From Aquamicrobium sp. LC103 (lineage in GTDB: Bacteria > Pseudomonadota > Alphaproteobacteria > Rhizobiales > Rhizobiaceae): DNA of 64,000 nucleotides. Within the stretch, counting starts at the first letter, position 1; each line of letters begins with the position of its first letter. A program made the translations under genes and the position numbers. The notes under the pieces were generated by a model that worked only from the letters and a program-made list of their open reading frames with translations, was not told the DNA's origin and made no database searches. Shown here piece by piece: positions 25,244 to 33,764 of this stretch. The DNA lies in NCBI RefSeq assembly GCF_001014615.2, contig NZ_LBCQ02000006.1, positions 124,001 through 188,000 on the forward strand, in the 5' to 3' direction.

Positions 25244-26305
25244 ATGACATGGAATCCGGCCAAGCTGGAGGAGCTGAAGCGCAAATATGGCGAAGGCCAT
25301 GGCGGCGAGCTTCACGACCCTAAATTCCGCAAGGTGGCCGACAGGATCTTCTCCGCGACCGGCACGCGCGTCGCGCCATATGCCGGCATTCCGACATTTC
25401 TTTCAGCGCCATCCCATCCGATCGATCCGACAGCCCCCGATTTCGGCGACCTGCAGGTGGCGATCGTCGGCATACCGATGGATCTCGGCGTGACCAACCG
25501 CAACGGCTCGCGCTTCGGCCCGCGAGCGCTGCGGACGATCGAGCGCATCGGTCCCTATAATCACGTGCTGGAGTGCGCCCCGGTGCATGAGCTGCGCGTG
25601 GCCGATGTCGGCGACGTTCCTTTCGCCAGCCGCTACCTGCTGGAACAGAGCCACGCCGATATTGAAACCCATATAAGCCGCATCGTCGACGCCGGCGTGG
25701 CGCCGCTTTCGGTGGGCGGCGACCACTCGATCAGCTACCCGATCCTCCGCGCCATCGGCAAGGACCGCCCGGTCGGCATGATCCATATCGATGCGCATTG
25801 CGACACCAGCGGCCCGTTCGACCAGACCAAGTTCCACCATGCCGGACCGTTCCGGAACGCGGTTCTCGACGGCGTGCTCGATCCCTCGCGCTCGATCCAG
25901 ATCGGTATTCGCGGCGCCGCCGAATATCTCTGGGAATTCTCCCATGCCTCCGGCATGACGGTCATCCACGCCGAGGAGATTTCGGCGATGGGAATGCCGG
26001 CCGTCATAAAGAAGGCGTTGGAGATCGTCGGCGACGGCCCGACCTACCTTTCCTTCGACATAGACAGCGTCGACCCCGCCTTCGCGCCCGGCACCGGCAC
26101 GCCGGAAATCGGCGGACTGACGACACGCGAGGTGCTGGAGCTCCTGCGTGGGCTGAAGGGCGCGAACCTCGTGGGCGGCGACGTCGTCGAGGTCGCGCCG
26201 CAATACGATTCCACCACGAACACGGCGCAGGTCGCGGCGCAGGTGCTGTTCGAAATTCTCAGCCTGATGGTCTTCAGCCCCGCCATCGCTGGAAAGAAGA
26301 GCTGA
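25244..26305 (+). CDS. Ureohydrolase family enzyme (agmatinase/guanidinobutyrase-like)
   Basis: A 353-residue binuclear manganese ureohydrolase. All metal-binding motifs are present: SVGGDHSISYPI, GMIHIDAHCDTSGP (first two of the DAHxD aspartates plus His) and LSFDIDSVDPAFAPGTGTPE. The family releases urea from arginine, agmatine, 4-guanidinobutyrate, 3-guanidinopropionate or related compounds. The SFDIDSVDPAFAPGTGTPE form is common to agmatinases and guanidinobutyrases and does not separate them. An N-terminal extension of about 70 residues precedes the catalytic domain. It opens an operon with a polyamine-type ABC importer and a nitrilase-type amidase, so the substrate is probably imported. 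GGGGAGA lies 8 bases before the start. Confidence 0.9.
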   Translation: MTWNPAKLEELKRKYGEGHGGELHDPKFRKVADRIFSATGTRVAPYAGIPTFLSAPSHPIDPTAPDFGDLQVAIVGIPMDLGVTNRNGSRFGPRALRTIERIGPYNHVLECAPVHELRVADVGDVPFASRYLLEQSHADIETHISRIVDAGVAPLSVGGDHSISYPILRAIGKDRPVGMIHIDAHCDTSGPFDQTKFHHAGPFRNAVLDGVLDPSRSIQIGIRGAAEYLWEFSHASGMTVIHAEEISAMGMPAVIKKALEIVGDGPTYLSFDIDSVDPAFAPGTGTPEIGGLTTREVLELLRGLKGANLVGGDVVEVAPQYDSTTNTAQVAAQVLFEILSLMVFSPAIAGKKS

Positions 26306-26372
26306 AGCGACGATAGAATACCAAACCAGAAAAAGACGGGAACGACACGGACCGAGATCCGACAGAGGAGAC

Positions 26373-27467
26373 ATGAAAATGAAGAAATTGCTCGAAATGG
26401 GCATCAGCCGCCGCGGCGTGCTGGGCGCCGGGCTGGCCACCGCCGGCGTGCTCGCCATGCCTTCCATCCTCCGCGCGCAGGACCGCTCGATCAAGGTCGG
26501 CGTCTATGGCGGATACTTCAAGGATTCCTTCGACAAGAACATCTTTCCCGAGTTCACGAAGGCTTCCGGGATCGCGGTCGAATCCATCGCCGAGCCGACC
26601 GGCGAGGCATGGCTGGTGCAGCTTCAGCAGGCCGCGCGCGCCAACCAGGCGCCCGCCGACCTTTCGATGATGTCGCAGGTCGCGATGCTCAAGGGCCAAT
26701 CGACCGAACTGTGGACGCCGCTCGACACGGCCAAGCTGAAGAACGCGGACAATCTGCTCGACCGCTTCGTCAACAAATATCCGGACGGCCGCATCGCCGG
26801 CATCGGCGCGGTCGCGTGGTACATAACCCTGGTGACCAACACCGACGCCTATCCGGAAGCACCCGATTCCTGGGCAGCCTTCTGGGATCCGGCGAACGCC
26901 GACAAGCTCGGCCTTCTGGCGCTCGTCTCCAACTCCTTCCTGCTCGAGGTCACCGCCAAGACCTTCATGGGCGGCACGAACGCCCTCGACACGGAGGAAG
27001 GCCTGCTCGAGGCCTTCGAGAAACTCGCCGAGGTAAAGCCCAACGTGCGGCTGTGGTACCGCGACGAGGCGCAGTTCGAGCAGTCGCTGAAGTCCGGCGA
27101 AATCCCGATGGGCCAGTATTATCACGACGTGACCGGCCTCGCCGCCGCGGACGGCCATCCGGTGCGTTCGACCTTCCCGAAGGAAGGCGGCATTCTGGAT
27201 TCGGGCTGCTGGGCGCTGTCGAAAGCCTCGCAGAAGGCCGAGGAAGCGCATGTCTTCATCGACTATATGAGCCAGCCTGAAATTCAGGCATTGATGTCGC
27301 GCAAGGTCGGCACCGCACCGACGATCAAGCGCGAGCTGCTCGACCTCACCGACGAGGAGTTCGATGCCGTCTCCTCCGACATCGACCCGATCATCCCGCG
27401 CTACGACCTCTACACCACCAAGGCCGACTGGCTGAACCAGAAGTGGACGGAGCTGATCGTGGGCTGA
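26373..27467 (+). CDS. Polyamine-type ABC transporter substrate-binding protein, Tat signal
   Basis: A 364-residue binding protein of the PotD/PotF superfamily. The N-terminus carries a twin-arginine signal (ISRRGVLGAGLATAGVLAMP, cleavage near LRAQD), so it is exported folded. Features of the family include VGVYGGYFKDSFDKNIFPEF, IGAVAWYITLVTNTDAYPEA and PDSWAAFWDPANADKLGLLA. The start has GAGGAG upstream. It follows the ureohydrolase gene by 67 bases and is followed by a hairpin and the ATPase gene. Likely ligands are polyamines or guanidino compounds. Confidence 0.87.
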   Translation: MKMKKLLEMGISRRGVLGAGLATAGVLAMPSILRAQDRSIKVGVYGGYFKDSFDKNIFPEFTKASGIAVESIAEPTGEAWLVQLQQAARANQAPADLSMMSQVAMLKGQSTELWTPLDTAKLKNADNLLDRFVNKYPDGRIAGIGAVAWYITLVTNTDAYPEAPDSWAAFWDPANADKLGLLALVSNSFLLEVTAKTFMGGTNALDTEEGLLEAFEKLAEVKPNVRLWYRDEAQFEQSLKSGEIPMGQYYHDVTGLAAADGHPVRSTFPKEGGILDSGCWALSKASQKAEEAHVFIDYMSQPEIQALMSRKVGTAPTIKRELLDLTDEEFDAVSSDIDPIIPRYDLYTTKADWLNQKWTELIVG

Positions 27468-27484
27468 CGTCCTCTTCCCGGGCG

Positions 27485-27510
27485 GGGGCCGCTGCTTTCG
27501 CGGTGGCCCC
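27485..27510 (+). terminator. Intercistronic hairpin after polyamine-type binding-protein gene
   Basis: GGGGCCGCTGC pairs with GCGGTGGCCCC (11 bp with two G-T pairs) around a TTTC loop. It lies in the 140-base gap between the binding-protein and ATPase genes, 17 bases after the stop codon. No T-run follows beyond TCT. Confidence 0.55.
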
Positions 27511-27607
27511 TCTCCGGTCTATAGAGAGGAAGGAGCCGGCGCCGCCCACCGCAAGACGGCAGGCGCGAGAGCCACCCATCAGGTGCAGGACATCAGGAAC
27601 ATTGCCC

Positions 27608-28645
27608 ATGTCCGGACTCGAACTGCAGGACATTTCCAAGCGCTTCGGCAATTTCACCGCCGTCGACAACGTCCGCCTCTCCGTGCCCCACGGCACCTTC
27701 GTCTGCATGCTCGGCCCGTCGGGCTGCGGCAAGACCACGCTTCTGCGGATGATCGCAGGGCTGGAGGAGCCGAGTTCGGGCAGGGTCGTGCTGGACGGCG
27801 GCGACCTCACGCCTGTGCCCACCCACAAGCGCAATCTCGGCATGGTCTTCCAATCGCTGGCGCTCTTTCCGCATCTGAACGTCGGCGAGAACATCGCCTA
27901 TCCGCTGCGCATTCGCGGCGTGGACAGGGGCGCGCAGAAGAAACGCGTCGACGAGCTGCTGGCGATGATCCACCTGACCGGCTATGGCGACCGGCCGGTC
28001 TCGAAACTTTCCGGCGGCCAGCGCCAGCGAGTGGCTATCGCCCGCGCCCTGGCGATATCGCCGAAGCTCTTCCTGCTCGACGAGCCGCTTTCCGCGCTCG
28101 ACGCCAAGCTGCGCGAGGCCATGCAGGTGGAATTGCGGCAGTTGCAGCAGCAGCTCGGCATCACCACCATCGTCGTCACCCATGACCAGCGCGAGGCGAT
28201 GACCATGGCCGACCTCGTCGTCGTTATGGGCGAAGGCCGGATCAGGCAGGCCGCGCCGCCGATCGAAATCTACCGCCGGCCGGCGGACGCCTTCGTCGCC
28301 GATTTCATCGGCTCGACCAATCTTCTCGACGTCGAGGCTGACGGCGCCGGGCGCGCGACCGTTCTCGGGCGCGCCGTGCCGGGGCTCGAAATGCCTTCCG
28401 GCAAGAACAAGGGCGTGATCTCCGTGCGGCCCGAGGACGTTCACCTGACCGCCCCGGCCGAGGGCACGGTCGCCGGCAAGGTCACCTTCGTGCGCGATCT
28501 GGGCGGCACGATCGAAACCTTCGTCGAGGCGGAAGGCAAGACGATCGTCGCCGTGACCACGCCGCGAGAGCGCACCGGCTTCTCGGCCGGCGATCCGGTC
28601 GGCATCGTGCTTCCGCGCGAAAATTGCGTGGTGCTCGACGCATGA
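27608..28645 (+). CDS. Polyamine-type ABC transporter ATPase, PotA-like
   Basis: A 345-residue ATPase. Walker A is GPSGCGKTT (about residue 37), Q-loop MVFQSLALFPHLNVGENIAY, signature [16 protein letters not shown], Walker B LFLLDEPLSALD and switch VVTHDQREAMTMADL. A C-terminal TOBE-type domain (about residues 245-345, GVISVRPEDVHLTAPAEGTV) matches the PotA/FbpC group. Start set at MSGLELQDISKRF. Its stop overlaps the next gene (ATGA). Confidence 0.92.
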   Translation: MSGLELQDISKRFGNFTAVDNVRLSVPHGTFVCMLGPSGCGKTTLLRMIAGLEEPSSGRVVLDGGDLTPVPTHKRNLGMVFQSLALFPHLNVGENIAYPLRIRGVDRGAQKKRVDELLAMIHLTGYGDRPVSKLSGGQRQRVAIARALAISPKLFLLDEPLSALDAKLREAMQVELRQLQQQLGITTIVVTHDQREAMTMADLVVVMGEGRIRQAAPPIEIYRRPADAFVADFIGSTNLLDVEADGAGRATVLGRAVPGLEMPSGKNKGVISVRPEDVHLTAPAEGTVAGKVTFVRDLGGTIETFVEAEGKTIVAVTTPRERTGFSAGDPVGIVLPRENCVVLDA

Positions 28646-29499
28646 GACGCGAGCCGCCACGAACGATCGCGGACTATGCGCCGCTCGTCTTTCCGGCGCT
28701 CATGCTGATCGTCTTCTTCGTCATCCCGTTCTCGACGATGATCGCGGTTTCGTTCTTCCAGCGCGACCAGGCGGGTTTCTACACGCCGACCTTCACCCTC
28801 GACAATTACGAGCGCTTCCTCAGCGCCTTCTTCGGCGGGGTGCTCGGTTTCTCCATCATGCTGGCCGTGCTGGTGGCGGTGGTCTGCGTCGCCGTCGCCT
28901 TTCCCTTCACATATTTGCTGGCGCGCAGTTCGCGCCGCGTGCAGACGGTGTGGCTGGTCGCGATCCTCTCGGTGCTCTCCTTGTCGGAAGTCATCATCGG
29001 CTTCGCCTGGTCCACCCTCTTCTCGCGCACCGCCGGCATCACCAACCTGCTCGTCGCGGTGGGGCTGATGTCGGAGCCGCAAGCGCTGTTGCCGGGCTTT
29101 GGAGCGGTGCTGACCGGCATGGTCTACCAGGCCCTGCCCTATACGATCCTCGTTCTCTATCCCGCGCTCGTCCGCCTCGACCCGACCCTGCTGGAGGCGG
29201 CGCGCACGCTCGGCGCCTCTCCCGCCCGCGCCTTCCTCAACGTCGTCGTGCCGGCGCTGCGCAACACCATCGTCGCGACGCTGATCATGGTCTTCGTCTT
29301 CGCGCTCGGCTCCTATCTTCTGCCTCAGCTTCTCGGACGACCGCAGCACTGGACGCTTTCGGTGCTGATCACCGACCAGGCGATCTACCAGTCGAACATG
29401 CCGTTCGCGGCGGCAATGGCGGTGTTCCTCGTCCTGATGTCGCTGGCGCTGGTGGGGCTGACGCTGATGATCGGCGGCCGCAGGGAGGCCTCGGCATGA
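28642..29499 (+). CDS. Polyamine-type ABC transporter permease, PotB-like
   Basis: A 285-residue permease: N-terminal membrane segment at about residues 12-35 (APLVFPALMLIVFFVIPFST), periplasmic loop with FYTPTFTLDNYERFL, then five further hydrophobic segments. The EAA loop is LLEAARTLGASPARAFLNVV, and the C-terminal LGSYLLPQLLGRPQHWTLSV is typical of PotB/PotH. ATGA overlaps connect it to the ATPase and the next permease. Confidence 0.92.
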   Translation: MRREPPRTIADYAPLVFPALMLIVFFVIPFSTMIAVSFFQRDQAGFYTPTFTLDNYERFLSAFFGGVLGFSIMLAVLVAVVCVAVAFPFTYLLARSSRRVQTVWLVAILSVLSLSEVIIGFAWSTLFSRTAGITNLLVAVGLMSEPQALLPGFGAVLTGMVYQALPYTILVLYPALVRLDPTLLEAARTLGASPARAFLNVVVPALRNTIVATLIMVFVFALGSYLLPQLLGRPQHWTLSVLITDQAIYQSNMPFAAAMAVFLVLMSLALVGLTLMIGGRREASA

Positions 29500-30299
29500 G
29501 CGCGCGCCTGCTCAAGGGCACGGCCTTCCTCGTGGTGGCGCTCTTCCTCATCGGTCCGCTCGTCGTCGTGGCAGGCGTCTCGATCAACGAGAAGCAGGCG
29601 CTGACCTTCCCGCCGCAGGGTTTCTCGCTCGCCTGGTACGGGCAGATCTTCACCGATCCGGGCTGGCGCGCCGCCCTGATCGCGTCGCTGACGCTGGCCG
29701 CCTCGTCGGCCGCGCTCGCCGTCCTGATCGCCCTGCCGCTCGCCTGGTTCCTGTGGCGGCGCATCGCCCCTTGGGCGAACGTCTTCCAATTGCTCGGCGT
29801 CGCTCCCTTCATCCTGCCACCGGTGATCACCGCGCTCGGCTTCCTCACCTTCTGGGCGACCGTGGGCGCTTACGGCCAGCCATGGACGGCGGCGATCAGC
29901 CACGCGATCTTCTTCGTCACCCTTCCGCTGGTGACGCTCTCGCTGGGCTTCAATTCAATCGACCGCTCGCTGGTCGAGGCCGCCTCGACGATGGGCGCGG
30001 ACGACCGCACGGTGCTCAGGACCGTCGTGCTACCGCTGATACTGCCCTATCTCGTATCCGGCTTCGCCTTCGCCTTCGTGCTCTCGCTCAACGAGTACAT
30101 CGTCGCCTACATGACCGTCGGCTTCACGATGGAGACGCTGCCGATCAAGATCTTCAACGCCCTGCGCTACGGCTACACGCCGACCATGGCGTCGGTCTCG
30201 ATCTTCTTCGTCGCGCTCGCGGCGATCATCTTCGGCCTGATCGCCCGCTTCGGCAATCTGCGCAAGCTGTTGGGAGCAATGTCGGGAGACGAAAAATGA
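29496..30299 (+). CDS. Polyamine-type ABC transporter permease, PotC-like
   Basis: A 267-residue permease with SINEKQALTFPPQGFSLAWY after the first membrane segment, the usual PotC/PotI signature (S-F-N...FPP-GFSL-WY). The EAA loop is LVEAASTMGADDRTVLRTVV and the C-terminal LSLNEYIVAYMTVGFTMETL is also characteristic. ATGA overlaps with the PotB-like gene and with the nitrilase gene show strong translational coupling. Confidence 0.92.
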   Translation: MSARLLKGTAFLVVALFLIGPLVVVAGVSINEKQALTFPPQGFSLAWYGQIFTDPGWRAALIASLTLAASSAALAVLIALPLAWFLWRRIAPWANVFQLLGVAPFILPPVITALGFLTFWATVGAYGQPWTAAISHAIFFVTLPLVTLSLGFNSIDRSLVEAASTMGADDRTVLRTVVLPLILPYLVSGFAFAFVLSLNEYIVAYMTVGFTMETLPIKIFNALRYGYTPTMASVSIFFVALAAIIFGLIARFGNLRKLLGAMSGDEK

Positions 30300-31069
30300 G
30301 GATCGCCGCCCTCCAGATGCAGGCGCTCGCCGGCGACACCGAGGCCAATCTCGCCCGCATCGAACGCGCGGCCCGCGCCGCGGCCGAGAAGGGCGCCGAC
30401 CTCCTGATAGCACCGGAGCTTGCCGTCACCGGCTATGGCGCGGGCGCGACGATCCATAAGTTGGCGGAACCGGCGAACGGAGCGATCGTCGCCCGCCTCC
30501 AGGCGATGGCAACGGAAAACGCCATCGCGATCATCGCCGGTTTCGCCGAAACGGCCGGCGACAGCGTCTACAACAGCGCGGTCTTCACAGACGGCACACG
30601 TGAGCCGACCGTCTATCGGAAGTCGCATCTCTACGGCCCCTACGAGCGCGATCTCTTCGTTCCCGAAAGGCCAAGCGCCGTCGTGGTCGAGCATGGCGGC
30701 ATGAAGATCGGCATGCTGATCTGCTACGACGTGGAATTTCCGGAGAACGTGCGACGGCTCGCGAAATCGGGCGCGACGCTGATAGCAGTGCCGACCGCCC
30801 TGCCCGCGAGCGATCACGCCGCCTTCATCGCGCGCCAGATGATTTCCGTGCGCGCCTTCGAGAACCAGGTCTTCGTCGCCTATGTGAACCATTGCGGCCG
30901 CGATCCGCTCTATGCCTATGCCGGTCTGTCGGCCATTGCCGCCCCCGACGGAAGCCTGCTCGCCGAAGCCGGCGTCGAAGCGGAAGCGCTTGTTTTCGCC
31001 GATATCCGGCCCGTGGATTTCACGGCCTCCGCCGAGCAGAACACCTATCTGCGCGACCTCGTCACCTGA
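30296..31069 (+). CDS. Nitrilase-superfamily C-N hydrolase (amidase)
   Basis: A 257-residue C-N hydrolase with the full catalytic triad: Glu in LLIAPELAVTGYG (about residue 41), Lys in TVYRKSHLYGPYE (about 108) and Cys in GMLICYDVEFPENVRRLA (about 142). The enzymes hydrolyse amides, carbamoyl groups or nitriles. It overlaps the last permease gene by four bases, so it belongs to the importer/ureohydrolase operon. The PELAVTG and CYDVEFPE forms match small amidases (deaminated-glutathione-amidase/RamA-like) at least as well as N-carbamoylputrescine amidases. A substrate such as 4-guanidinobutyramide would fit the neighbours but is a guess. Confidence 0.9.
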   Translation: MRIAALQMQALAGDTEANLARIERAARAAAEKGADLLIAPELAVTGYGAGATIHKLAEPANGAIVARLQAMATENAIAIIAGFAETAGDSVYNSAVFTDGTREPTVYRKSHLYGPYERDLFVPERPSAVVVEHGGMKIGMLICYDVEFPENVRRLAKSGATLIAVPTALPASDHAAFIARQMISVRAFENQVFVAYVNHCGRDPLYAYAGLSAIAAPDGSLLAEAGVEAEALVFADIRPVDFTASAEQNTYLRDLVT

Positions 31070-31258
31070 GTTCGGCACACGGCTGCTCGATCGCCGCGTT
31101 AAGCATCCTGACAAATGCCTGCCGCGCGCGGCTTATCGCGGCCCCGCGCAAGCCTTATAATCCGCCGAATTGGAGAGAATGCCGGGGTTGGCCTTTACCT
31201 TTTGGTGGCCGGAAGCGTGCAATAGTGCGCTTCCTTTTGGTGGCGGGGGTTTGACTGT
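31070..31258 (+). other. Gap between nitrilase and glycosyltransferase genes with direct repeats and hairpin
   Basis: CCTTTTGGTGGC occurs twice, at 31198-31209 and 31233-31244. Between and overlapping them GGAAGCG (31211-31217) pairs with CGCTTCC (31228-31234), followed by TTTT, a possible weak terminator or attenuator ahead of the polysaccharide genes. A pyrimidine/purine-rich GGCGGGGG follows and probably serves as ribosome site for the TTG start at 31259. Confidence 0.45.
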
Positions 31259-32440
31259 TTGAGCAGCCTGGACGGTGTCACGTCGATTGCCGACGGTGAA
31301 AGAGAAGCCTTCGCCGGTGCTGCCGGGATTCGCAAGGTCGCGGTCGTGCTCGGCATGGTGACGCCGTACACCAACCGGCTCTACGAGGAGATCGCCGCGC
31401 AGTCCGGCATCGAGCTTCGCGTGTTCGCCTGCACCGATATCGAGCCCGGCCGGCAATGGACGCTGCCGCCCGCGCAGCGTTACAGCCGTCGCGTGCTGTC
31501 CGGCCTGCGCTGGCACCGCACCTATCTGAGCCACGTCTATTTAAATCCTTCGATCGTGCCGGCACTCTTCGCATACCGGCCGGATGTCGTGGTCATCTCG
31601 GACTTCTCGCCAACCATGCTTTTTGCCGCACTCACCGCCCGGCTAATGGGGAAAAGCGTCGCCCTGGCGAGCGATACCCAGCCCGACACCGATCCCGGCG
31701 CGAATTCCGGGCTGCACCGTCTGGCGCGCCGCCTGATCGTGCCTCTTGCGACGGCCGGCGTCGGCGGCAGCGAGGGAACGCGCGAGGTCTTCACCCGATA
31801 CGGCCTCGGCCGCGAGCGAACAGTGGTGTGCCCTGTCGTTCCGGGCTGGGACTATCACGGCGACGCCCCTTCCTTCGAGGAACGTCCCTACGATCTTCTC
31901 TTCTGCGGCCACATAGACGAGGAACGCAAGGGCGCGCTCTTTTTCCTCGAAACCGTCAAGCGGCTGCACCAGCGCGGGCGGCGGCTTTCCGTTCGGATCG
32001 TCGGCGACGGCCCGCTGCGCGCGCGGCTCGAACGGGAATTCGCGACGAGCGGCATCGATGCGCGCTTCGACGGCTATCTCCAGCAGGACCAGCTCGCCGA
32101 AGCCTATCTTTCCGCCCGGCTCTTCCTTTTTCCCTCGCGCGGCGATCCGTGGGGGCTGGTGGCGAACGAGGCGGCGCAATGCGGCACGCCGACGATCGTC
32201 TCGCCCCACGCCCAGGCGGCTCATGAGCTGGTCGTTCCCTATGGATGCGGAAGCGTGGTCGAATTGGAGGAGGATCGCTGGGCTGACGAGGTCGAACGCT
32301 ATCTGGACGACCCTTCCCCGTGGCTTCGGGCGCAATCCGGCGGCGTCGCCTCGCGCGGCGCCTTCTCGCTGCAGCAGGCGGCGCGGAACTATCTGAAGGC
32401 GATGGCGATCGCGCGCGGCCGTCCCAAGGTACGGTCCTGA
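31259..32440 (+). CDS. Glycosyltransferase, GT4-type
   Basis: A 393-residue two-Rossmann-fold glycosyltransferase. The first beta strand is KVAVVLGMVTPYTNRLYEEI. The C-terminal domain has YDLLFCGHIDEERKGALFFL, LSVRIVGDGPLRARLEREF and the EX7E-type region FLFPSRGDPWGLVANEAAQC (Glu pair near GLVANEA). Translation apparently starts at TTG, with GGGGG eight bases before, because the strand VAVVLG must be included and no ATG precedes it. First plus-strand gene of the polysaccharide cluster, with a flippase gene one base downstream. Sugar donor unknown. Confidence 0.85.
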   Translation: MSSLDGVTSIADGEREAFAGAAGIRKVAVVLGMVTPYTNRLYEEIAAQSGIELRVFACTDIEPGRQWTLPPAQRYSRRVLSGLRWHRTYLSHVYLNPSIVPALFAYRPDVVVISDFSPTMLFAALTARLMGKSVALASDTQPDTDPGANSGLHRLARRLIVPLATAGVGGSEGTREVFTRYGLGRERTVVCPVVPGWDYHGDAPSFEERPYDLLFCGHIDEERKGALFFLETVKRLHQRGRRLSVRIVGDGPLRARLEREFATSGIDARFDGYLQQDQLAEAYLSARLFLFPSRGDPWGLVANEAAQCGTPTIVSPHAQAAHELVVPYGCGSVVELEEDRWADEVERYLDDPSPWLRAQSGGVASRGAFSLQQAARNYLKAMAIARGRPKVRS

Positions 32441-32441
32441 C

Positions 32442-33755
32442 GTGGCGAATCTCGCGGACGAAACCCGCATGCCTTTTCCCGGCCGATTGACGGGCGGGCT
32501 CGCCAGGGCATGGAACGGCGAAGGCATCTGGTCGGTCGCCAACCAGGCGACGATCAGCGGCATGAGCTTCGTCGTCTCGGTGATCGCGGCGCGGCTGCTC
32601 GGCATCGAGGATTTCGGCCGCTTCGCGATGATCATGGCCTTCATCACCGTGATCGGCTCGGTGCACTATCATCTCGTTTCCGGACCGATGTTCGTGCTGG
32701 CGGGACTGCGCGAGAAACGTTCGAACGCCTATTTCCTCACCTTGCGCCGGGGCCTGCTCGCATCGTCGCTCTTCGCGGGACTCGTCGTCGCCGTGCTCAC
32801 GGTCTGTCTCTTCGCCGGCCGCGACGGCGGGGTTTCCATCCCCCTGATCATGGCCGCCGGCGTCGCCGCGATCGGCCAGGTCCTGCATGACGGCATGACG
32901 CGCATCCTGTTCGCGAGACGCCGCGCGCGCGCGGCATTCGTGCTGCAGGTCGTCCGGCACACGCTCTTCGCCCTGATCTGCGTCGCGATATGGGCGAGCA
33001 ACGGACTCAGCCTGGCGACATTGCTGCTGGCGGTCGGCATTCCGCCGATCGTCGTGATGGCGCCGCTTGCCGCGCGCTCGCTTCGCCGCAACAGGACCAA
33101 CACGCGCATGGCCCGTCCCATCGCGCAACGCCACTGGAAGGTCGGACGCTGGATGGTGCTGATGGTGCTCGTCACCATGCTGCAGGAGCAACTGGCGACG
33201 GTGGTCGCCGGCCTGTTTGCCGGCGACACCGAGGCGGCCGGCGTGCGCGGCGCGCAGATCATTCTCGGGCCGTTCCTGATCCTCATCATGAGCCTGGAGA
33301 ACATCGTGCCGCGCGTCGCGGCCGACCGCCTGCGCGCCGGCGGACCGCAGGCGTCCTTCGCCTACCTTTCGCGACTGGGGCTCCTCATCGCTCCGGTCAT
33401 CGCCATCGGATGCGTCGCCGTCATCCTGTTCGCCGAGAGCCTGACGACCTTTCTGCTCGGCAAGGATTTCGCGCGCTACGCGCCGACCGTGCGCATCCTG
33501 GCGCTGACGCCGCCTATCCTCGTGCTGCGCGATCTGTCGATGGTCTATCTGCGCGCCATCGAGAACACCCGCGCGATCTTCCGTGTTTTTGCCACCAGCA
33601 GCCTCGTCGCCGCCGCCGCCATCGTGCCGTCGGTGATGATATCGGGGGCCAAGGGAGCCGCGGCCGTCATCGTCACCTGCCATGCGCTGTCGGCGGCCAT
33701 GCTGATGCTGACGGCGGCGCGCCACCGAAGCGCGAACATGGCCGTTTCCACCTGA
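32442..33755 (+). CDS. Polysaccharide flippase, Wzx-like
   Basis: A 437-residue integral membrane protein with about 12 hydrophobic segments (for example SGMSFVVSVIAARLLGIEDF and IILGPFLILIMSLENIVPRV). IAARLLGIEDFGRFAMIMAF after the first helix is the usual start of Wzx/RfbX flippases (ARxLGxxxFG-Y). GTG is the probable start, one base after the glycosyltransferase stop; an ATG at 32469 is also possible. It would move lipid-linked repeat units across the inner membrane for the Wzy/Wzz-type machinery further along the cluster. Confidence 0.85.
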   Translation: MANLADETRMPFPGRLTGGLARAWNGEGIWSVANQATISGMSFVVSVIAARLLGIEDFGRFAMIMAFITVIGSVHYHLVSGPMFVLAGLREKRSNAYFLTLRRGLLASSLFAGLVVAVLTVCLFAGRDGGVSIPLIMAAGVAAIGQVLHDGMTRILFARRRARAAFVLQVVRHTLFALICVAIWASNGLSLATLLLAVGIPPIVVMAPLAARSLRRNRTNTRMARPIAQRHWKVGRWMVLMVLVTMLQEQLATVVAGLFAGDTEAAGVRGAQIILGPFLILIMSLENIVPRVAADRLRAGGPQASFAYLSRLGLLIAPVIAIGCVAVILFAESLTTFLLGKDFARYAPTVRILALTPPILVLRDLSMVYLRAIENTRAIFRVFATSSLVAAAAIVPSVMISGAKGAAAVIVTCHALSAAMLMLTAARHRSANMAVST

Positions 33756-33764
33756 CGGCGTTTG

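Noticed and set aside
31070-31258. tRNA or other stable RNA in the gap
   Set aside because: No cloverleaf could be built; only the direct repeats and one hairpin are present.
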